The notes beneath the pieces are model-generated. The model was not told the origin of the DNA, searched no databases, and was given only the letters and a program-made list of their open reading frames with translations. From Chloroflexota bacterium (GTDB lineage: Bacteria > Chloroflexota > Dehalococcoidia > Bin125), in NCBI GenBank assembly GCA_028875225.1, contig JAPPFB010000012.1, positions 356,985 through 420,984 on the forward strand: a stretch of DNA of 64,000 nucleotides, written 5' to 3'. How positions within the stretch are numbered: position 1 is the stretch's first letter; every line of letters begins with the position of its first letter. The position numbers were made by a program, and so were the translations under genes. Positions 24,319 to 32,173 of this stretch are shown here, one piece after another.

Positions 24319-25152
24319 ATGTCCCGAATTGTCCGAGCCGCGCTGATTCAGACCGAGGGTCTGACGCCCGTCGAGAAGATGGTCGAGCGACAGATCGCGC
24401 TGATCCATCAAGCCGCCGAACAGGGCGCGCAGATCACGTGTCTGCAGGAGCTGGCGACCGGCCCTTATTTCTGTCAGGAGGAGGACAAGCGCTGGTACGG
24501 CCTGGCCGAACCGGTGCCGGACGGCCCGACCGTGCAGCGGATGCAGGAGGTCGCGGCCGAGACCGGCATGGTGCTGATCGTGCCGGTCTACGAGATTGAG
24601 TCGCCCGGCTTCCTCTACAACTGCGCGGCGGTGATCGACTCCGACGGCTCCTATCTGGGCAAGTACCGCAAGACGCATATCCCGCACTCGGACAACTTCC
24701 TCGAGAAGTACTACTTTCGACCGGGGAACCTGGGTTATCCGACGTTCGATACCAGCGTGGGGCGGATTGGCGTCTACATCTGCTACGACCGGCACTTCCC
24801 CGAGGGGGCGAGAGCGCTGGGCCTGAATGGCGCTGAGATTGTCTTCATCCCATCGGCCACGGCGGGTCATTCACGGGTGTTGTGGGACGTGGAGCAGCGC
24901 TTCCACGCGATCGCCAACGGCTACTTCGTCGGGACGATCAACCGGGTCGGCACGGCGCTGAAGCCCGACGTGCATTTCTACGGGCACAGCTATTTCTGCA
25001 ATCCGAGCGGCGAGGTGCTCGCGCAGGCCGACGACCAGGAGGCGGTGATCGTGGCCGACCTGGACCTGGACCAGCTCTCGGAGGCGCGGGCCGAGTGGCC
25101 CTTCTACCGCGACCGGCGTCCCGACATGTACGAACCGCTGGTCAAGCCCTAA
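24319..25152 (+). CDS. Beta-ureidopropionase / N-carbamoyl amidohydrolase (nitrilase family)
   Basis: The enzyme cleaves N-carbamoyl-beta-alanine (or a similar N-carbamoyl amino acid) to the amino acid, CO2 and ammonia. The 277-residue protein has the nitrilase triad Glu44 (LQELATGPYF), Lys118 (GKYRKTHIPH) and Cys155 (ICYDRHFPEGARALGLNGAE). The residues after the cysteine closely match beta-ureidopropionases and N-carbamoylputrescine amidases. The binding residues around GTINRVGT are also conserved. Its place next to dihydropyrimidinase makes step 3 of reductive pyrimidine breakdown the best reading; N-carbamoylputrescine is the main alternative. Confidence 0.85.
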   Translation: MSRIVRAALIQTEGLTPVEKMVERQIALIHQAAEQGAQITCLQELATGPYFCQEEDKRWYGLAEPVPDGPTVQRMQEVAAETGMVLIVPVYEIESPGFLYNCAAVIDSDGSYLGKYRKTHIPHSDNFLEKYYFRPGNLGYPTFDTSVGRIGVYICYDRHFPEGARALGLNGAEIVFIPSATAGHSRVLWDVEQRFHAIANGYFVGTINRVGTALKPDVHFYGHSYFCNPSGEVLAQADDQEAVIVADLDLDQLSEARAEWPFYRDRRPDMYEPLVKP

Positions 25153-25192
25153 ACGCTCGAATGGGTAACGGGATGCGCGAAGGAGGTACGAG

Positions 25193-26629
25193 ATGGCCTC
25201 AGTTCTGATCACCGGCGGAACCGTCACGACCGCGAGCGAACAGTACGTCGCCGACGTCTTCCTCGACGACGGCGTGATCGTGCAGATCGGCGCCAATCTC
25301 CAGGTCGCCGCGGACACGGTGGTGCAAGCGGAGGGCCAGTACGTGATCCCCGGCGGGATCGACGTGCATACGCACCTGGGCGAGACCGTGTTCCGGACGA
25401 TCACCGCCGATAGGTGGAATCCGGGGGGGGGGGGGGCCGCCTTGGGGGGCACGACGACAGTCGTCGATTTCGCGCGGCAAGAGCGCGAGGGCATGTCGCC
25501 GATCGAGGCGATCGAACACCGCCGCCGCCAGGCCGAGTCTCAGGCGGTGATCGACTACGGATTCCACCTGATGGCGACCAATCTGGATTCGCAGGAATAC
25601 CTGGAGGAGTTGGCGGCGCTACCGGGCGAGGGCGTGACCAGTTTCAAGCTACTGATGGCCTATCCCGGGACGATGATGGTCGATGACCTGACTATCTTCC
25701 GGGCGATGCAGGTTGCGGCTGATACCAATGCGATCGTGACGCTACACGCCGAGAACGGTCACGTGATCCAACAGATCACCGATCAGTTCGCCGAGCAGGG
25801 CCGGGTGCAGGAGCACATGCACATGCATGCGCATCCGCACCTGGTCGAGGGCGAGGCGACGCACCGCGGGATCGCGATGGCCGAGATGGCCGGTTCGGCG
25901 GTGTATATCGTGCATCTCTCCAGTCGCACGGCGTTGACCGAGGTCGAGGCGGCCAAGGCTCGCGGCCAGGCCGTGTACGCGGAGACCTGTCCGCAGTACC
26001 TGTTCGCCGCGTACGAGGACTACGAGAACGCCGGCTTCGAGGCGGCCAAGTACATTTGCTCGCCGCCGATTCGCGAGCGGGCCAATCAGGACGAGCTCTG
26101 GCGGGGGATCGAGACGGGCGCGCTCTCGGTGATCGCGACGGACCACTGCACCTTCCGGATGCAGGACGACCTGGCCGAATTGCCGCCGCAGAAGCCGATG
26201 GGCAAGGGCGACTTCCGTTACATCCCCAACGGCGTGCCCGGCGTCGAGAACCGGATGCACCTGATGTACGAGGGCGGCGTCGTTGAAGGGCGCTTCGACA
26301 TGATGCGCTTCGTCGACCTCAACTGCACGATGCCGGCCAAGCTGTTCGGCCTCTATCCGAGGAAGGGGATCATCGCCATCGGCGCCGACGCCGACATCGT
26401 GGTCTGGGATCCGAACGCCGACTACACCATTGAAGCTGCGACGCACCACATGCGCGTCGACTACAACCTGTATGAGGGAATGAAAGTCAGCGGGCGTCCG
26501 AGCACGGTGATCTCGCGCGGCGAGATCATCGTCAGCGGCGAGGAGTTCCTGGGAGCGCTTGGTCGGGGACAGTACATCCGACGGTCGACGCCGTATGTGC
26601 TGGACCATCCTCAGAGCGTCACGGCCTGA
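25193..26629 (+). CDS. Dihydropyrimidinase / D-hydantoinase
   Basis: This zinc-dependent cyclic amidohydrolase opens dihydrouracil, dihydrothymine or hydantoin rings. The 478-residue protein has the metal ligands His59 and His61 (VHTHLGE), the carboxylated Lys152 (SFKLLMAYPG), His185 (HAENGH), His241 (VYIVHLSS) and Asp317 (ATDHCTF). All are in the family order, and the length is normal. AAGGAGGT gives a strong ribosome-binding site. Around residues 75-82 the usual sequence is replaced by WNPGGGGA, encoded by a run of 14 G. The alignment length is kept, so this is either a sequence artefact or real drift in the loop that carries a substrate-lid segment. It is followed one base later by the aminotransferase. 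Confidence 0.88.
   Translation: MASVLITGGTVTTASEQYVADVFLDDGVIVQIGANLQVAADTVVQAEGQYVIPGGIDVHTHLGETVFRTITADRWNPGGGGAALGGTTTVVDFARQEREGMSPIEAIEHRRRQAESQAVIDYGFHLMATNLDSQEYLEELAALPGEGVTSFKLLMAYPGTMMVDDLTIFRAMQVAADTNAIVTLHAENGHVIQQITDQFAEQGRVQEHMHMHAHPHLVEGEATHRGIAMAEMAGSAVYIVHLSSRTALTEVEAAKARGQAVYAETCPQYLFAAYEDYENAGFEAAKYICSPPIRERANQDELWRGIETGALSVIATDHCTFRMQDDLAELPPQKPMGKGDFRYIPNGVPGVENRMHLMYEGGVVEGRFDMMRFVDLNCTMPAKLFGLYPRKGIIAIGADADIVVWDPNADYTIEAATHHMRVDYNLYEGMKVSGRPSTVISRGEIIVSGEEFLGALGRGQYIRRSTPYVLDHPQSVTA
25423..25436 (+). repeat. Homopolymer run of 14 G inside the dihydropyrimidinase gene
   Basis: Fourteen consecutive G residues occur in coding sequence, with six more 13 bp later. A change of one base would shift the frame. 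It encodes four glycines where family members have a Thr-Gly-Thr-Val-Ala-type stretch. Confidence 0.9.
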
Positions 26630-26630
26630 G

Positions 26631-27974
26631 ATGACCAGCGAACGCGCGGTCTCCGGCGCCAGCGCCGAAGAGATCCTCGACCTTTGCCGCGAGTACACGC
26701 TGTACGAGTGGGGCACGCAGGAGCAGATCAACCCGATCCCGTTTGTCCGCGCCAAGGGTATCTATCTCTGGGACGCAGACGGCAAGCAGTACCTCGACTT
26801 CAACTCGCAGGCGATGTGCGTCAACATTGGCCACGCCGACGATCGGGTCGTCCAGGCAATCGCCGAGCAGGTCGCGGAGCTGCCCTATGTCATCCCCGCT
26901 CACGCAACCGAGGCGCGAGGCCGGCTGGGCCAGGAACTGGCGCGGATCTCGCCGGAGGGTTTGAACAAGTCGTACATCACCCTGGCCGGCGCCGATGCGA
27001 ACGAGGCGGCCGTCCGGATCGCGCGGCTCTACACGGGCAGGCACAAGATCCTGACTCGCTACCGCTCGTATCACGGCAGCAGCCAGGGCGTGATGTACGC
27101 CTCGGGCGACTTCCGCCGGATGCCTTCGGAGGAGGGGATGACCGGCGTCGTCCGGATCCTCGATCCCTACCTGTATCGCAGTCCGTTGGCCGTGAACGAG
27201 GAGGATTTCGTCCCGGCCTACATGCAATATCTCGAGGATGTGATCCAGCGCGAAGGTCCAGAGACGATCGCGGCCATCCTGCTGGAGCCGATCACCGGCA
27301 CCAACGGGATTATTGTGCCGCCGGAAGGCTGGTACCGGGGCATCCGCGAGTTGTGCGACCGCTACGGCATCCTGCTGATCGATGACGAGGTGATGGCGGG
27401 ATTCGGTCGGACCGGCAAGTGGTTCGCGATTGAGCACGAGGACGTCGTCCCCGACATGATGACGATGGCCAAGGGATTGACCAGCGCGATCGTGCCGCTG
27501 GGCGCCGTGATGGTCAACGACCGGATCGCCGAGCACTTTGAGCAGAATCCGCTGGGTCACGGGATCACCTACGGCAGCCACACGGTCGGCTGCGCGGCCG
27601 CGATTGCGACGCTGAAGGTCTACGAAGAGGACAACCTGATCGAGAACGCGGTGCGGATGGGCGAGATCATGCAGGCCGAGTATGCCGCGATGAAGGAGCG
27701 GCATCCGTCGATCGGCGAGGCGCGCGGACGCGGACTGTTCACTGTCCTCGAACTGACGTCTGACCGCGCCACCAAGGCGCCGTTGCTGTCGGTCGATCCC
27801 GAACTCACCGGCCGCGTCGATCGGTTCTTCCGTGACGAAGGCATGTTCGTCAACGTGCGCGGCGACTTCATCTTCGGCAACCCGCCGCTCTCAATCACGG
27901 AAGACGAGCTTCGCTGGGCGCTGTCGGTCGTGGATCGGGCGCTCGACATCACCGATGCCGCCGTCCATTCTTAG
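26631..27974 (+). CDS. Class III aminotransferase (beta-alanine/taurine:pyruvate type)
   Basis: This PLP enzyme moves the amino group of an omega-amino acid to pyruvate or 2-oxoglutarate. The 447-residue protein starts near the family block YEWGTQEQINPIPFVRAKG, which resembles taurine:pyruvate and beta-alanine:pyruvate aminotransferases. It has YLDFNSQAMCVNIGH, the cofactor aspartate motif LLIDDEVMAGFGRTGKWFA and the Schiff-base Lys281 in MTMAKGLTSA. The start is chosen at 26631, one base after the dihydropyrimidinase stop; the longer frame lies inside that gene. In context it would take beta-alanine from the ureidopropionase to malonate semialdehyde. Confidence 0.86.
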   Translation: MTSERAVSGASAEEILDLCREYTLYEWGTQEQINPIPFVRAKGIYLWDADGKQYLDFNSQAMCVNIGHADDRVVQAIAEQVAELPYVIPAHATEARGRLGQELARISPEGLNKSYITLAGADANEAAVRIARLYTGRHKILTRYRSYHGSSQGVMYASGDFRRMPSEEGMTGVVRILDPYLYRSPLAVNEEDFVPAYMQYLEDVIQREGPETIAAILLEPITGTNGIIVPPEGWYRGIRELCDRYGILLIDDEVMAGFGRTGKWFAIEHEDVVPDMMTMAKGLTSAIVPLGAVMVNDRIAEHFEQNPLGHGITYGSHTVGCAAAIATLKVYEEDNLIENAVRMGEIMQAEYAAMKERHPSIGEARGRGLFTVLELTSDRATKAPLLSVDPELTGRVDRFFRDEGMFVNVRGDFIFGNPPLSITEDELRWALSVVDRALDITDAAVHS

Positions 27975-28027
27975 GACGGCCGACGGATCGTGAATCAGAC
28001 CGGCTGGAGAACGAAGGGATTTTCATC

Positions 28028-28432
28028 ATGACCGACTACCACGACAGTGACCGCTACCAACAGGGCGTCGGGCTGATGGAAAGCATCAGCATGAACCCGG
28101 CGGGGATGGACGCGATCGCCGCCGCGAACGGCGAGGTGGGTGAGGACGTCGCGCGGATGCTGGGCGAATTCTGCTTCGGCGACGTCTGGACGCACGGCCC
28201 GCTCGATCTGCGGACCAAGCGGGTGATCACACTGGCCACGATCTCGGCGCTGGGCCGCGAGCGCCAGCTGCGCGGTCACATCGCCGGCGCGCTGGCGCAA
28301 GGGTTCACGCGCGAGGAAATCCAGAGTATTTTCGTGCACCAGTTTGCCTACGGCGGCTTCCCGATGGGTTTGTCGGGATTGCAGGTTGCGGCGGAGGTCT
28401 TCGCCGAGATCGACGCGCAGGATGACGACTAG
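28028..28432 (+). CDS. Carboxymuconolactone decarboxylase-like protein
   Basis: This 134-residue all-helical protein of the CMD/AhpD superfamily contains the recognisable core FGDVWTHGPLDLRTKRVITLA followed by LRGHIAGALAQGFTREEI. The AhpD-type CxxC redox motif is absent, so it is more like the true CMD branch or an uncharacterised subfamily. CMD-like proteins can act as decarboxylases, lactonases or isomerases. Here it sits between the aminotransferase and the LLM oxidoreductase in the same operon, so it may process a product of the ureide pathway. No close functional match can be given from sequence alone. Confidence 0.75.
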   Translation: MTDYHDSDRYQQGVGLMESISMNPAGMDAIAAANGEVGEDVARMLGEFCFGDVWTHGPLDLRTKRVITLATISALGRERQLRGHIAGALAQGFTREEIQSIFVHQFAYGGFPMGLSGLQVAAEVFAEIDAQDDD

Positions 28433-28479
28433 AAGCTCGCGACCGCGTTGCATCTGGATCAGGGGATGGAGCAGGGACC

Positions 28480-29487
28480 ATGAAACTCGGATTGATGTCG
28501 GGCATCGACCATCCACGAGACATCATTGACCAGGCTCAATGGGCCGAGGACCAGGGATTTGAAACGGTCTGGGTCGGTGAGGGCCGGCTGACGCGCAACG
28601 CCGTCGTGCATATGACTCTGGCTGCGGCCAACACCGAGCGGATCACCATCGGCAGCGGCATCTTCCCGTTCCGCACGCGCAGCGTGGGGCTGCTGGGCAT
28701 GACCGCGCGCACCCTCGACGACATGGTGCCCGGGCGGATCAAGCTCGGCCTGGGAGCGTGGTGGGAGCCGCTGGCGACGCGCAACGGTCTGCACACGGCC
28801 AAGCCGCGCACGGCGATGAAGGAGATCATCCTCGCGCTCAAAGACCTGCTGGACGGGAAGTCGGTGACCTACCAGGGCGAGTACGTCGACATTGATCAGA
28901 TCAAGTTCGACACGCCCGAGGACGACGACAACCCGTCCTATCCGGTCCCGATCTACATCGGCGCGGTCCGGTTGCGGATGATGGAGCTGGTCGGCGAGGT
29001 CGCCGACGGCGCACTGATGGACTTCCTCGTCCCGCCCGAGTACACGGCGCTCTCGGTCGATCACATCAAGATCGGCGCAGACCGCATGGGACGCTCGATG
29101 GACGAGATCGACTGTCCCCAGCTGCTCGGCGTGGCCGTCGACGACGACAACCCGCAGGCGGCGGTCGACGCCTGTAAGAAGTTCCTGACCCAATACATCG
29201 GTCAGCAGCCGCACATCACCGAGAACTGCGGCGCGACGGAGGAGCAGATTGCCGGCGTCAAGAGCGTCATGGGCTGGCCCGCCACGCAGGAGCAGATCGA
29301 AGCAGCGATGCAGTTCATCCCCGACGAACTGGTTCGGGACGTCTGCTGCTGCGGCACGACCTCGGAGACGATCGAGCGAATTGAGGCCTTCGTGGCGGCC
29401 GGCTGTACGGAGCCGGTGCTCACTCCGCTGGGCGACTACCAGGGCACCGTTGAGAAAATTGCCGGCGCGGTTCGGCAACGCGGATGA
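28480..29487 (+). CDS. LLM class (F420- or FMN-dependent) oxidoreductase
   Basis: This 335-residue TIM-barrel protein of the bacterial luciferase-like family has the N-terminal strand MKLGLMSGIDHPRDIIDQAQ, the WVGEGRLTRNAVVHMTLAA region and IGSGIFPFRTRS. The block GRIKLGLGAWWEPLA then matches F420-dependent members such as methylene-H4MPT reductase-like enzymes. F420 or FMN use cannot be settled from motifs. The operon has no dihydropyrimidine dehydrogenase, so this enzyme is a candidate for the missing redox step, either ring reduction or an oxidative opening like RutA. It ends 50 bp before the first permease gene. Confidence 0.83.
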   Translation: MKLGLMSGIDHPRDIIDQAQWAEDQGFETVWVGEGRLTRNAVVHMTLAAANTERITIGSGIFPFRTRSVGLLGMTARTLDDMVPGRIKLGLGAWWEPLATRNGLHTAKPRTAMKEIILALKDLLDGKSVTYQGEYVDIDQIKFDTPEDDDNPSYPVPIYIGAVRLRMMELVGEVADGALMDFLVPPEYTALSVDHIKIGADRMGRSMDEIDCPQLLGVAVDDDNPQAAVDACKKFLTQYIGQQPHITENCGATEEQIAGVKSVMGWPATQEQIEAAMQFIPDELVRDVCCCGTTSETIERIEAFVAAGCTEPVLTPLGDYQGTVEKIAGAVRQRG

Positions 29488-29537
29488 GCGGCTGGACGGC
29501 CGAGCGGAATCTACGCCGAAAGTGAGTTCGTCGAGCG

Positions 29538-30413
29538 ATGAGCGCCAGCGCCGGTCCGGAGGTTGCAGCCCAATTCTCTGCACGTGAGCGCTGGCTGACG
29601 GACGAGCGCGCTGAACGGCTGCGTTCCGCTTCGGCCAGGATCACGCTGGTCCTGATCCTCGTTGGCCTGTTCCTTGGCGGTTGGGAGTTCCTCAAGTGGG
29701 CGACCGAGGCGCCGCGCACCACGCTGCCTCATTTCCATGAGGTCGTCGACTACCTGTTCAGCATCAACTCGCAAGGCGACGTGGTCTGGCTGGCGATCGG
29801 GCGCAACCTGCGGCTCACGTTCATCGAGGCGCTGAGCGGACTGTCGGTGGCGATCGTGGCCGGGTTCGCCGCCGGCACGTTGATGGCGCTGAGCCGCTGG
29901 ACGGGTCGCGGGATTATGCCCTTCGTGATCGGCGCGCAAACCGTGCCGATCGTCGCGATCGCGCCGGCGCTCGTGATCTGGCTGGGCACCGGCTGGGAGA
30001 CCAAGGCGTTGATCGCCGGGTTCCTCGCCTTCTTCCCGATCGCGGTGACCAGTGCCCGTGGCATCGGCGACGTCTCGCAGGACAGCCTCGACCTGATGGC
30101 CTCCTACGGGGCGTCGCGCACCGAGGTGTTCTTCAAGCTGCGCTTGCCCAGCGCGCTGCCTTACATCTTCACCGGTCTTGAGGTCGCCGCGGCGTTCAGT
30201 GTGATCGGTGCGATCGTGGCCGAGTTGCCGGTCGGCTCGCAAGAAGGCATCGGCGTCGTGATTCTGACGTCCCAGCAGTACTTCAGCCTGCAGCCCGAGT
30301 CGTTGTTTGCCGCGATCGGCGGCGCATGCCTGCTCGGCGGCGCCATGGTCGGGATGGTCCGCATCATCCAGATCGTGTTCCTGCGCGGCCACCGTGCGCA
30401 GGAATTGAGTTAG
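29538..30413 (+). CDS. ABC transporter permease, SsuC/ThiX type (first)
   Basis: This 291-residue inner-membrane permease has about six hydrophobic segments. After a charged N-terminus of 30 residues, the first helix is ARITLVLILVGLFLGGWEFL. The cytoplasmic coupling loop with an EAA-type motif is around LDLMASYGASRTEVFFKLRL. A second permease lies at 31252, and the two share the same architecture but differ in sequence, so a heterodimer is likely. The binding protein at 23149 and the ATPase at 30425 complete the importer. Confidence 0.88.
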   Translation: MSASAGPEVAAQFSARERWLTDERAERLRSASARITLVLILVGLFLGGWEFLKWATEAPRTTLPHFHEVVDYLFSINSQGDVVWLAIGRNLRLTFIEALSGLSVAIVAGFAAGTLMALSRWTGRGIMPFVIGAQTVPIVAIAPALVIWLGTGWETKALIAGFLAFFPIAVTSARGIGDVSQDSLDLMASYGASRTEVFFKLRLPSALPYIFTGLEVAAAFSVIGAIVAELPVGSQEGIGVVILTSQQYFSLQPESLFAAIGGACLLGGAMVGMVRIIQIVFLRGHRAQELS

Positions 30414-30424
30414 GAAGGCGGGCC

Positions 30425-31255
30425 ATGACCACACCAGACACTTCCCGTCAGGCGGCCCCGAGCGGGACACAGACCGCGATTGCATTCCAGGGCGTGCGCA
30501 AGGAGTTCGGCAACGGAGCGAATGCGACGCTCGCCATTGAGTCCGTGGATCTTGATATCGCCGAGCGTGAGTTCGTCTCATTGATCGGCCCTTCGGGCTG
30601 CGGCAAATCGACATTGTTGCGTCTGGCCGCCGATTTGATTGAACCCAGCGGCGGATCGGTCCTGGTCAACAACAAGACGCCCCGGCAGGCCCGGCTCGAC
30701 CGCGATTACGGCTTCATCTTCCAGGCGCCGACCCTGTTCGACTGGCGCACGGTCTGGAAAAACGTCGCCCTGCCGCTCGAGATTATGAAGATTTCCGGCA
30801 TGTCCAGGGAGAAGAAGGACGAGGAGATTGAGCGATTGCTCAGCATGGTCGGTCTGGACGGTTTCGAGAGCCACCATCCCTACCAGCTCTCCGGCGGGAT
30901 GCAGCAGCGCGTTTCGCTGGCGCGAGCACTGGTCTTCCGGCCCTCGATTCTGCTGATGGACGAGCCCTTCGGCGCGCTCGACGAGATCACGCGCGACCGG
31001 ATGAACCTCGAGCTGCACCGAATCTGGGAAGAGACGAACACCACGATCCTGTTCGTCACCCACAGCATTCCCGAGGCGGTGCTGCTCTCCGGCCGGGTCG
31101 TCGTCATGACGGCCCGGCCCGGCCGCGTGCAGGAGGTCATCCCGATTGACCTGCCCTATCCCAGGACGACCGAGGTCGAGGAGTCGACTCGCTACTACGA
31201 GCTGGTGACGGAAGTCAGGGAGTCGCTGGGACGGGCGATGGCAGGCGGACTGTGA
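30425..31255 (+). CDS. ABC transporter ATPase, SsuB/ThiZ type
   Basis: This 276-residue ATP-binding subunit has the Walker A motif GPSGCGKST (55-63), a Q-loop around FIFQAPTLFDWRT, the signature LSGGMQQRVSLARAL and the Walker B motif ILLMDEPFGALDE. The H-loop is FVTHSIPEAVLL. The upstream-open frame lies within the permease; the ATG at 30425 follows it by 11 bp after GGAAGGCGG. Its stop overlaps the next start (GTGA). It is the only ABC ATPase gene in the whole window. Confidence 0.92.
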   Translation: MTTPDTSRQAAPSGTQTAIAFQGVRKEFGNGANATLAIESVDLDIAEREFVSLIGPSGCGKSTLLRLAADLIEPSGGSVLVNNKTPRQARLDRDYGFIFQAPTLFDWRTVWKNVALPLEIMKISGMSREKKDEEIERLLSMVGLDGFESHHPYQLSGGMQQRVSLARALVFRPSILLMDEPFGALDEITRDRMNLELHRIWEETNTTILFVTHSIPEAVLLSGRVVVMTARPGRVQEVIPIDLPYPRTTEVEESTRYYELVTEVRESLGRAMAGGL

Positions 31256-32070
31256 CGACTGCGGACCCAACCCTCGAAGCCGGCGCCGAACCGACGCGCC
31301 AGTGGAGCCGCCATGCCGGCGTAGTCGTCCCGCCGTTCCTGGTCTTCGTGGCCGCGATCGGACTGTGGGAGTTGATCGTCGAGGCCTTCGATATCCAGCG
31401 CTTCCTGCTGCCCCGCCCCAGCGAGATCGCCAGCCTGTTCGTCGAGGATTTCGGCCGACTCATCCGCCAGGGACGCAACACGCTGGGCGTCGCCGGCCGC
31501 GGGCTGTTGCTGGGCGGCGGTATCGGCGTTGGCCTGGCCGCAATCACCTTCCGCACCCGCTGGATGGCGGAGGGTATTGGCATCTATGCGGCGGTACTCA
31601 AGGCGGTGCCGGTGATTTCACTCGCTCCGCTGACCGTCGTCTGGTTCGGGATCGAGGCGGGATCGAAGATCGCCACGGTGAGCATCGCGACCGCGCCGAT
31701 CCTGTTCACCTACACGCTGGTCGGGCTACGCAGCGCCGACGCCAACGCACAGGAGCTGATGCGCTCGTACGCCGCCGGACACTTCCGCACCTTCTGGAAC
31801 CTGCACGTTCCCTACGCGCTGCCGTTCTTCTTCTCCGGCCTGAAGATTGCCGTCACGATTGCAATGATCGTCGCGATCATCTCCGAGTACTTTGGCGGCA
31901 GCTTCGAGAACCTGGGCGGCTACATCCGCAACGAGGCGAACAACGTCCACACGGTCGAAGTCTGGACGGCGATCGTGATGGCCTGTCTACTCGGCATTAG
32001 CCAGTACATGATCGTGGCCGCCATCGACCGCTACGTCCTCCGCTGGCACCCCTCGAAGCGCGGCAACTGA
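31252..32070 (+). CDS. ABC transporter permease, SsuC/ThiX type (second)
   Basis: This 272-residue permease starts with GTG inside the ATPase stop codon. The first membrane helix is VVVPPFLVFVAAIGLWELIV. The block FDIQRFLLPRPSEIASLF is very typical of SsuC/TauC/ThiX permeases, and the EAA-like loop lies near ANAQELMRSYAAGHFRTFW. It closes the operon that begins at 23149. The next gene has its own promoter. Confidence 0.88.
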   Translation: MTTADPTLEAGAEPTRQWSRHAGVVVPPFLVFVAAIGLWELIVEAFDIQRFLLPRPSEIASLFVEDFGRLIRQGRNTLGVAGRGLLLGGGIGVGLAAITFRTRWMAEGIGIYAAVLKAVPVISLAPLTVVWFGIEAGSKIATVSIATAPILFTYTLVGLRSADANAQELMRSYAAGHFRTFWNLHVPYALPFFFSGLKIAVTIAMIVAIISEYFGGSFENLGGYIRNEANNVHTVEVWTAIVMACLLGISQYMIVAAIDRYVLRWHPSKRGN

Positions 32071-32097
32071 CTCCCTGACCGACCGGGTTGACCAGAG

Positions 32098-32126
32098 TTG
32101 CAAACGCAATTTCGCGTAGGCATACT
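32098..32126 (+). promoter_or_regulatory. Shared promoter type TTGCAA-17-CATACT (cassette 1)
   Basis: TTGCAA (32098-32103) and CATACT (32121-32126) are 17 bp apart, 47 bp before the ATG. The flanks, GTTGCAAACGCAATTTC and GTAGGCATACT, recur almost unchanged before the binding-protein gene at 58407 and partly before the one at 53280. Conservation at three unlinked sites makes this a strong promoter call and suggests common control. Confidence 0.8.
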
Positions 32127-32173
32127 TTCTACACTCGCATAGCGCCCAGACGGGTTAGTTGGAAGGGGTTGCT

